Shown here one piece after another: positions 18,047 through 23,552 of a DNA stretch of 24,475 nt. Each line of letters opens with the position of its first letter. Position 1 is the first letter of the stretch. A program made the translations under genes and the position numbers. The notes under the pieces are model-generated. The model was not told the origin of the DNA, did not search any database, and saw only the letters and a list, made by a program, of their open reading frames with translations. Source of the stretch: an uncultured Clostridia bacterium. Its GTDB lineage: Bacteria > Bacillota_A > Clostridia > TANB77 > CAG-508. The stretch spans positions 1-24,475 of the forward strand of contig CANQEA010000012.1 of NCBI GenBank assembly GCA_947594095.1, read 5' to 3'.

Positions 18047-19039
18047 ATGAATCAAATCTTATCTGTTGATCAAGGAAATTATAATAATAAAAATAAAAAA
18101 CAAAAACAACCAAAAAATAGTTTTAATAATCATAAAAATTCAGGACCAATAGAGATTACAAAAGTAGCTAAGTTTTTTGCTATAGCTATGATTATTTTTG
18201 GTGTATTTATGATTGGCTCTGGTTCTTATGCAATGGTGAAAAATGGATCAACAAGTTCTGCATCTAAAATGCCTATAATTACGATGGAGAGTGAGGCGGA
18301 GAAAACAGTAACTATAACTGTAACACATAATTCTCCATTAAAAGAAGTAAGTTATTATTGGAATCAAGGAGAACCAACACAAATTCCAACAAATGGTCAA
18401 AAACAAGTTTCACAAACAATAAGTATGCCTACTGGTGTAAATGTTTTACATGTTTATGCAATTGATGAAAATAATATAGAGGCAAATGCACAAGGTACTT
18501 ACGAATTAGTAGGAGCTATTACAATAAATCTAGAAAGTGTTAGTACAGGTGTAAAAATAACAGCTGAAGGAGAAAATGAGCTTTCTTATATGACATATCG
18601 TTGGGATGATGAAGAAGAAACAAGAGTTGATATTAACAGTAAATCTTACGAAGAAGTGATAGAAGGACCTAGAGGTACTCACACATTAACAGTTGTAGTA
18701 GTTGATGAGAAAAATAATACAGAAACAAAAGAACAAAATGTTTTAACTTCAAAAGAGCCAGCTTTGGAGGTTATGAAAGATGAAGAAGATCCAACTAAAT
18801 TTAAACTTATAGCCTCAGATGAAGAAGGTTTAACAAAGGTATTATTTGTTATTAATGGAACAGATAAAAAGAAAATAGATTTAACCAAAGTATATAAAGA
18901 TGTAGAAGATAGGAAAGAATTTGAATTTTCATATAAGCTTCCAGAGGGTGAAAGTACTGTCGAAGTTACAGTGTATAATGAAAGTGACGTATCAAAAACA
19001 GAAACAGTAACCTTAATTAATGAAAATACAGAGGGTTAA
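18047..19039 (+). CDS. Membrane-anchored extracellular protein with three Ig-like repeats
   Basis: I do not recognise a named family. The 330-residue protein has an Asn/Lys/Gln-rich cytoplasmic N-terminus (1-40), one membrane helix (about 41-63), and an outside part made of three divergent beta repeats of about 80 residues (75-153, 157-234, 238-323). Each repeat has the plan 'polar strand, L/Y.xY.W or VxFVING, then G.h.l.V.vvDe.N', resembling Ig-like or cadherin-like bacterial surface repeats. The ATG at 18047 is chosen because GAGGTG (18036-18041) lies five bases before it and the promoter overlaps any longer start; the ATG at 18044 is possible. There is no sorting signal, so it stays membrane-bound by its N-terminus. 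Monocistronic, with a strong hairpin after the stop. Possible role in envelope contact or sensing; that is speculation. Confidence 0.7.
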   Translation: MNQILSVDQGNYNNKNKKQKQPKNSFNNHKNSGPIEITKVAKFFAIAMIIFGVFMIGSGSYAMVKNGSTSSASKMPIITMESEAEKTVTITVTHNSPLKEVSYYWNQGEPTQIPTNGQKQVSQTISMPTGVNVLHVYAIDENNIEANAQGTYELVGAITINLESVSTGVKITAEGENELSYMTYRWDDEEETRVDINSKSYEEVIEGPRGTHTLTVVVVDEKNNTETKEQNVLTSKEPALEVMKDEEDPTKFKLIASDEEGLTKVLFVINGTDKKKIDLTKVYKDVEDRKEFEFSYKLPEGESTVEVTVYNESDVSKTETVTLINENTEG

Positions 19040-19044
19040 AATAG

Positions 19045-19078
19045 TAGTAAAAGCAAGTAGTTTTACTTGCTTTTACTA
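19045..19078 (+). terminator. Perfect 15-bp hairpin after the beta-repeat gene
   Basis: TAGTAAAAGCAAGTA (19045-19059) pairs perfectly with TACTTGCTTTTACTA (19064-19078), loop GTTT. The U-run is inside the stem (CTTTT), with no T-tract after it, so termination may be partial. Confidence 0.65.
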
Positions 19079-19102
19079 AAAACGTCTTAATCAAGGAAAA
19101 TA

Positions 19103-19131
19103 TTGTTTTATTATATAGTATAATATATATT
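19103..19131 (+). promoter_or_regulatory. Candidate promoter of the CmpB-like/GGDEF unit
   Basis: TTGTTT (19103-19108), a 17-bp spacer and TATATT (19126-19131). A perfect TATAAT at 19119-19124 is also present but lacks a matching -35. The region is very A/T-rich, so the exact element is uncertain. Confidence 0.4.
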
Positions 19132-19164
19132 AAATTAAAATTAGAGGGGAATGAAAAAGATAAA

Positions 19165-19984
19165 GTGGAATGGAATTTGCTTAATATACTTACATATTTT
19201 TTAATATATTCCTTTTTGGGATGGATAATGGAATCCATTTTTAGGTCAATATGTGAAAAAAAAATAATAAATACGGGCTTTTTGATACGGACCACTTTGC
19301 CCAATATATGGAATTGGCGCTATATTTATGTTTTTATGCTTAGATAGATTTAGTGATAATATACCAGTATTATTTTTTGTAGCAATTATCGTTTGTACAT
19401 TGTGGGAATATATAGTAGGTGTACTTTTAGAAGTAATATTTAAAACTAAATATTGGGATTATTCACATATGAAATTTAATTTCCAAGGAAGAATTTGTTT
19501 GTCCAATTCAATTTGTTGGGGAATATTGGGAATATTATTAATTAAATATATACATCCATTTGTTGTTTCTATAATACAAAAAATAGATACCTCTTTATTA
19601 CAATACATTGTTGTAGTTGGTATGATGATATTCTTAGTTGATATGATAACAAGTATTGTAAAAGTTGTAAATATAAAATCTACATTAGAGAAAGTTGAAA
19701 AATTAAATGCTGAGATTAAAGAAAAATTACGAGAATTAAAAGAATCAGGTAAAGATACACATAAAGCGAAAGAAAGTATTAGTCAAGTTATAGAGCAGTT
19801 AAAGAAGAAAAGAAATAGAACAATTATACATCTGTATAGAAATGTGTATAGACTAAAGAAGGCTTTCCCTGCAATTAATAATAAGGAAATAACGGAAGTA
19901 TTAAATAGAAAAATAGAATTAAAAAGAAAAAAGAAACAAGAAATAGATAAAAAAGGAAAGGAAAACGAAGGAGAGGAAATTTAA
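19165..19984 (+). pseudogene. CmpB-type (putative ABC transporter permease) membrane protein, frameshifted
   Basis: Two overlapping frames encode one protein. The first (GTG start at 19165) reads EWNLLNILTYFLIYSFLGWI and continues to NTGFL. The family sequence then resumes in the next frame as YGPLCPIYGIGAIFMFLCL. Removing the single A at 19285 joins them exactly as GFL-YGPLCPIYG, the family signature. The rest has the expected membrane helices, LWEYIVGVLLE, YWDYS and GRICLSNSICWG, then a helical Lys/Glu-rich cytoplasmic tail of about 95 residues. The repaired length (about 273) is normal for the family annotated as putative ABC transporter permease (PF06541), whose function is not established. 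The damage could be a real mutation, a sequencing or assembly error, or, less likely, a +1 programmed frameshift. It runs one base ahead of the GGDEF gene. Confidence 0.8.
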
Positions 19985-19985
19985 A

Positions 19986-20909
19986 ATGGTACAGGAAATT
20001 TATATAATAGATGATGATGATTCTTCTATTGTTGTATTTAGAGAATTATTTAAAAATGATACTGAATATAAGTTTATTAGTGTAAAAAGTGATCAAATAG
20101 ATATTGCTCTTAAGAATATACCTGCATTGATTGTTATTAATGAAGATGCAATTGATATAGACGTAGTAAGTTTATGTAGAAAAATTAGAAAAGACGAAGA
20201 CAACACTATAACACCTGTAATAGTTGTTTCTTCAAGAGGTGATAAACAACATAGAGAAGAAATTTTAAAAGAGTCTATAGAATATTTTATAAAAAAACCC
20301 GTAGATGAACAATATTTATATTACACAGTAAAAAATTTAAATAGATTACTTTCGATAAATAGAAGAATAAGTCCATTAACAGGATTACCAGGAAATGTAC
20401 AAATACACGCAGAATTAAAAAAGAGAATTTCAAAAGATGAAGATTTTTCTGTACTTTATTTTGATTTAGATAATTTTAAAGCATATAATGATGTTTATGG
20501 TTTCTTAAAAGGTGATCAAATAATTGCATTTACAGCACAAACAATCTTAAATGAAGTTCATAAAATGAATTATGATTCAGCTTTTGTTGGTCATATTGGT
20601 GGAGATGATTTGGTTGCAATAATTCCAGGGACAAGTTGCGAAAAGTTGTGTCAAAATATTATAGTTTCATTTGATAGCCAAGTAAAGAAATATTTTACAG
20701 ATGACGATTTAGATAGAGGTTATATAGAAGTAGCTAATAGAAAAGGTATAATTGAACAATTTCCACTTACATCATTATCAATAGGAGTAGTTGTTGCAGA
20801 ATCAGGAAGATTTCATAATATATTAGAGATAGGGGAAATAGGTGCAAGTGTAAAACATGCTGCTAAATCTGTTATGGGAAGTAGTTATGCAGTTGATCGT
20901 AGAAAATAG
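19986..20909 (+). CDS. Receiver-GGDEF protein (diguanylate cyclase-like) with degenerate receiver
   Basis: The 307-residue protein has a CheY-like receiver domain (1 to about 120) and a GGDEF domain (about 128-305). The receiver keeps the acidic pocket (IIDDDDSS, 8-14), Ser82/83 and Lys104 in YFIKKP. However, the phospho-acceptor position in PALIVIN is Asn52, not Asp. The GGDEF domain begins SPLTGLPGN, has DLDNFKAYND and the active-site loop GHIGGDD (202-208, a GGDD variant also found in active cyclases). It lacks an RxxD inhibitory site just before the loop. It probably makes cyclic di-GMP but cannot be switched on by classical phosphorylation. The start has a GGAGAGGA site and sits one base after the preceding gene, so the two are co-transcribed. 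Its last 25 bases overlap the converging amidase gene. Confidence 0.88.
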   Translation: MVQEIYIIDDDDSSIVVFRELFKNDTEYKFISVKSDQIDIALKNIPALIVINEDAIDIDVVSLCRKIRKDEDNTITPVIVVSSRGDKQHREEILKESIEYFIKKPVDEQYLYYTVKNLNRLLSINRRISPLTGLPGNVQIHAELKKRISKDEDFSVLYFDLDNFKAYNDVYGFLKGDQIIAFTAQTILNEVHKMNYDSAFVGHIGGDDLVAIIPGTSCEKLCQNIIVSFDSQVKKYFTDDDLDRGYIEVANRKGIIEQFPLTSLSIGVVVAESGRFHNILEIGEIGASVKHAAKSVMGSSYAVDRRK

Positions 20910-21613
20910 TTTATAATACCTGTATAGATACCCCATGCAAGTCTATTTTGGTAGGAGTCATCAAGTAGTTGCTTTTCTTCTTCAGGGTTAGATAAAAAGC
21001 CACACTCTACAAAAGCCAAGGGGATTTCTACGTGTTTTGCAATATAAACATTTCCAATTTTCATAGCAACACGATTATTTTCCTTTTGGATAGATTCATT
21101 TAAACTATTCTGAAGAGATTTAGCAAGTTCTATGCTTTTATCATCTCCATCTTTGTAAAAGCATTGCCATCCATAATATTGTGACTCGGGAATTTTATTT
21201 AAGTGAATAGATACAAATATATCGGCAGAACTTTCATTACCTATTTTTACACGGTTATGAACATCCGATATTTTTTTTTGTCTTATAGTTTTGCTATCTA
21301 AATCATAAATTGCATTATCGTCACTACGAGTTAGAATAACAGTACAACCGCTTTGCTCTAATAGCTTTTGGGCTTTTAATGTGATTGCTAAATTAGTCTC
21401 GGCTTCTGTTGTACCTGATGAACTTTCTGCTCCTTCATCAGGTGTCCCATGTCCAGCATCTAAGATGACAGTTTTGCCAGATACAGGTATACTTACAGTA
21501 GAAATAGAATCATTTGAAATCATATCGCTTTTTTTAGTTAAAGTAAAAACTAGTAGTGATATAAATACACTAGTTAATATTAGAATAAGTCTTTTTTTAT
21601 TTAATAAAATCAT
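20885..21613 (-). CDS. cwlD: N-acetylmuramoyl-L-alanine amidase, CwlD-like
   Basis: This 242-residue Amidase_3 enzyme cleaves the bond between MurNAc and L-Ala in peptidoglycan. Residues 8-26 form a single N-terminal signal-anchor, leaving the catalytic domain outside. Zinc and catalytic residues are visible: ILDAGHG (His55), the Glu-rich turn TTEAETN (Glu70 or Glu72), SIHLNK (His137) and the catalytic Glu203 in FVECGFLSNPEEE. Length and layout match CwlD, which makes muramic delta-lactam in spore cortex. However, other small amidases share them, and no sporulation gene is nearby, so the symbol is tentative. The ribosome binding site (AGAGGTT) lies inside a perfect hairpin. The 3' end overlaps the GGDEF gene by 25 bp tail to tail. 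Confidence 0.85.
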   Translation of the reverse strand: MILLNKKRLILILTSVFISLLVFTLTKKSDMISNDSISTVSIPVSGKTVILDAGHGTPDEGAESSSGTTEAETNLAITLKAQKLLEQSGCTVILTRSDDNAIYDLDSKTIRQKKISDVHNRVKIGNESSADIFVSIHLNKIPESQYYGWQCFYKDGDDKSIELAKSLQNSLNESIQKENNRVAMKIGNVYIAKHVEIPLAFVECGFLSNPEEEKQLLDDSYQNRLAWGIYTGIINYFLRSTA

Positions 21614-21656
21614 ATAAAAATAACCTCTTTCTATATATTATGAGGTTATTTTTATA
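21613..21656 (-). promoter_or_regulatory. 15-bp hairpin: terminator of the upstream gene and cover over the amidase ribosome binding site
   Basis: On the minus strand TATAAAAATAACCTC pairs perfectly with GAGGTTATTTTTATA around a 14-base A/T loop. The 3' arm contains the amidase ribosome binding site (GAGGTT), ends with a T5 run, and stops at the A of the amidase ATG. The hairpin lies 22 bases after the stop of the upstream gene. It can act as terminator, and any read-through mRNA would have its ribosome binding site hidden. Confidence 0.7.
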
Positions 21657-21678
21657 AATATTACCAAAGGTTATTTTA

Positions 21679-22167
21679 TTATTTTTTAGTTAGTATAAAA
21701 TCGTAAGATTTAACAATGTCTGTTTCTGTGCCAGATGGGGAAGAGGTTTGAATTTGAAACTTTTCATTAACCTGCATTTCATCTACATGTGCCTCTTGTT
21801 TAGTTATTTCTTCTCCTTTGTGGTCTAGAAATGTTATTTCAATATCATAAGGCCCCTTTTTGGAATCAGTTAAATTTTCTAATGTAACGTAAAATCTCGT
21901 TTCTCCATTTTCTGATACTATGGATGCGTCCATTACTCTCATACCATCAAAAGTTCTTTGCTCTTCAAGTTGAGAACTATTATTTAATTGAGGTCCATAG
22001 CCTGTATCTTCTACAAATTGAAAACCTTTTCTCTTCTCAATGTCTATAAATATAAATACACATCCAATAACTAGACAAACAAGCACTAATACCACTAATA
22101 TAATTTGTTTGTAGTTTCTGCTTTTTACTACATTTGATCCTTTTTCTTTCTTTTCTTTATCAGACAT
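21679..22167 (-). CDS. Small membrane-anchored protein with extracellular beta domain
   Basis: The 162-residue protein has a charged cytoplasmic N-terminus (1-20), one membrane helix (about 21-42) and an outside domain. That domain resembles the FxLYD-type fold in its plan: a variable start, then DASIVSENGETRFYVTLENLTDSKKGPYDIEITFLDHKGEE with alternating strands. The family match is by pattern only and weak. An AAGGAG site (spacing 8) supports the start. It has its own promoter and lies just upstream of the CwlD-like amidase on the same strand, separated by a hairpin, which suggests an envelope-related role. Function unknown. Confidence 0.7.
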   Translation of the reverse strand: MSDKEKKEKGSNVVKSRNYKQIILVVLVLVCLVIGCVFIFIDIEKRKGFQFVEDTGYGPQLNNSSQLEEQRTFDGMRVMDASIVSENGETRFYVTLENLTDSKKGPYDIEITFLDHKGEEITKQEAHVDEMQVNEKFQIQTSSPSGTETDIVKSYDFILTKK

Positions 22168-22215
22168 TTAATTAAGCTCCTTCCCATTCTATTTTTGAAT
22201 ATTATTTCTTATTAA

Positions 22216-22244
22216 AGTATATTATAATTAATAAAAATTTTCAA
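22216..22244 (-). promoter_or_regulatory. Promoter of the small membrane protein (and perhaps the amidase)
   Basis: On the minus strand TTGAAA (22244-22239), a 17-bp spacer and TATACT (22221-22216) lie about 50 bases before the start codon. A TATAAT also occurs inside the spacer. The A/T-rich DNA from 22245 to 22375 shows nothing I can identify. Confidence 0.6.
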
Positions 22245-22375
22245 GAGATATTTTCATAAAAAGTAAAATATTAAAAATAATCGAGCTAATGTAATAGTTC
22301 TTTATCTAAAAATTTTTAGTATATTATCTCATATATAAAGATATATTTGCATTGATACGATTTCATCTTTAGGGG

Positions 22376-22433
22376 TAAGTTCTTATTGAAAGCAAGATTC
22401 AGTAAATGCACTAATAAATAGTGAGAGAACTTA
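22376..22433 (+). repeat. Short inverted repeat at the left edge of the decayed gene
   Basis: TAAGTTCT (22376-22383) and AGAACTTA (22426-22433) are perfect complements 42 bases apart. They flank the point where similarity to the downstream paralogue starts. It could be a chance repeat or the remains of a mobile-element or recombination end. Confidence 0.3.
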
Positions 22434-23285
22434 TGATTGTGGATACTCAACAATAATAAAAGAATAAACTGTACCATGAGCTGGTTCAACAACAAGACAG
22501 TTTATGAAGATACAGGACAAGAGTCTGAAGAATATATAACATACATAACATGTGGAAATATTTATTAGTTAGCTCTTTGTTATAAAAAAGATGGAAGTAA
22601 TTCAGGTTTTAGAGGTACTGAATCAAATGAAAACTTCTTAATTAATACTATTACGATTGTATGTAAAAAAGAAGAGATATTATTACCTGCTCCGTAATAG
22701 TGGCAATCAACAAAAAACACAGATTTAAATTTATACAGTTATGGAGGAATAAATGTAAACCATCCAAAATTAGTTGAAAATATGACTTCAATAATATACA
22801 TAGGAAATTTATCAGGCGAAACAAATAGATGGGCAAAGCAGTAACTATAGATGGAAGTATGTTTGTATGGATATCAAGATTTGCATATAAAATAACAAGT
22901 GGATATTATAGTAACACTGCTGGAACAATAGAAGTAGTATTTATAGATACAAACAATAATTTCTTAAGCCCATCAACTAATTCAGGAACTATAGTAAATA
23001 TAATGGCACGTTAAGTGTAAAACCAGGTGTTGGATAATTAAGAAGTATGAAAATGATGACAATTTAAAAAATAATGAAGGACAATCGCCTGGTGACTTAT
23101 ACGAAAGTGCAGATCATGGAGGTTCAAAATGGGAAACAGTATATACACCAGATCGAACAAGCTGTCAAAATAGTTATAATAATGCATCATATATGAAAGG
23201 TGATGCAGTATGCGAAACTTCAAGTAGTTATACTGGCGTGACTATCACGCCAATTCCATCCAAGTTGTTCTTTGTACATAGCTAA
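22393..23285 (+). pseudogene. Decayed surface/pilin-like protein gene, paralogue of the minus-strand gene at 23549
   Basis: Fragments of one protein appear in changing frames. Frame 1 (22393-22464) gives INSERTYDCGYSTI. Frame 3 (from 22476) gives EEYITYITCGNIY, a TAG stop, then LALCYKKDGSNSGFRGTESN and NENFLINTITIVC. It resumes at 22758 with PKLVENMTSIIY. Frame 2 (22829-23014) gives KAVTIDGSMFVWI and FAYKITSGYYS. Frame 3 from 23070 gives GGSKWETVYTP and YMKGDAVCETSSSYTG, ending in TAA at 23283. The first part aligns closely with the minus-strand gene (TTYITGGSTYYLHLCYYKDG, NENFTINSITTVC). The middle (DGSMFVWIPRFAY-type) is a module I associate with Clostridia pilin-like surface proteins. Stops, frameshifts and deletions show it is dead. 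No start region or C-terminal lectin-like end is left. Confidence 0.75.
23234..23252 (+). repeat. 8-bp perfect hairpin at the end of the decayed gene
   Basis: TGGCGTGA and TCACGCCA pair perfectly around a CTA loop. Recognisable similarity to the protein family stops at this point (after ETSSSYTG). It may mark a deletion or insertion junction. Confidence 0.4.
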
Positions 23286-23365
23286 ATATCCTTATTTTTC
23301 TTCCCTTTTAATTGTAAGGAATAAAAAAGAAGGAGTTCATTTATGGTGGTCCTTTGTATAGTTAG

Positions 23366-23393
23366 TTGACTTTAATATAATATATGATAGAAT
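23366..23393 (+). promoter_or_regulatory. Promoter in the gap between the two paralogues
   Basis: TTGACT (23366-23371), a 16-bp spacer and TAGAAT (23388-23393), pointing rightward into a hairpin and a 13-codon ORF. No full-length gene follows on this strand. Confidence 0.5.
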
Positions 23394-23465
23394 ATCCTCC
23401 GTAGAAATACGGAGGATAAAATTATGGAAGTGCTTGGTCGAGTTAGTGTGTGCATTCAAAAATAA
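23393..23465 (+). other. Mini-unit: GAAA-loop hairpin covering a ribosome binding site, then a 13-codon ORF
   Basis: TATCCTCCGTA (23393-23403) and TACGGAGGATA (23408-23418) form a perfect 11-bp stem with a GAAA tetraloop. The right arm contains GGAGG (23411-23415), eight bases before an ATG at 23424. That ORF encodes MEVLGRVSVCIQK and stops at 23463. The stem starts where transcription from the adjacent promoter would begin, so the 5' end of the RNA would hide its own ribosome binding site. It may be a regulated peptide, a small RNA or the left-over 5' end of a lost gene or insertion element. The sequence elements are certain, the interpretation is open. Confidence 0.45.
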
Positions 23466-23517
23466 TGAAGGTGTATAGATTTATGGGAAGTTCCCCATAA
23501 ACCTACACACCTTTCAT
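23465..23517. terminator. Long imperfect hairpin, probable bidirectional terminator
   Basis: A stem of about 20 pairs with two mismatches and a bulge closes on TTTATGGG/CCCATAAA (23480-23487 with 23494-23501). T-rich sequence follows on both strands (CATAATTTTTATTG and CATTATTTTTG). It would end both the mini-unit on the plus strand and the large minus-strand gene. Confidence 0.6.
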
Positions 23518-23532
23518 AATTTTTATTGTTAT

Positions 23533-23552
23533 CTAATTTTCTCCAAAATTAG
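23533..23552 (-). other. 8-bp/4-nt hairpin at the stop codon, DGR-type candidate
   Basis: On the minus strand CTAATTTT and AAAATTAG pair perfectly around a GGAG loop. The stem begins with the last base of the final Phe codon and includes the TAA stop. Known DGRs need a hairpin of about this size (8-bp stem, 4-nt loop in phage BPP-1) just 3' of the variable region. The stem here is A/T-rich, so it could also occur by chance in this DNA. Confidence 0.45.

Noticed and set aside
19266..19300. Programmed +1 frameshift as the default reading for the CmpB-like gene
   Set aside because: No stop codon or classic slippery sequence sits at the shift point; a one-base insertion or sequence error is simpler.
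23424..23462. Start of a TnpB-like transposase
   Set aside because: MEVLGRVSVCIQK does not continue into the KFR-type start of TnpB and stops after 13 codons.
22240..23540. CRISPR array or integrase attachment site
   Set aside because: No evenly spaced direct repeats and no integrase or tRNA end; only isolated hairpins.
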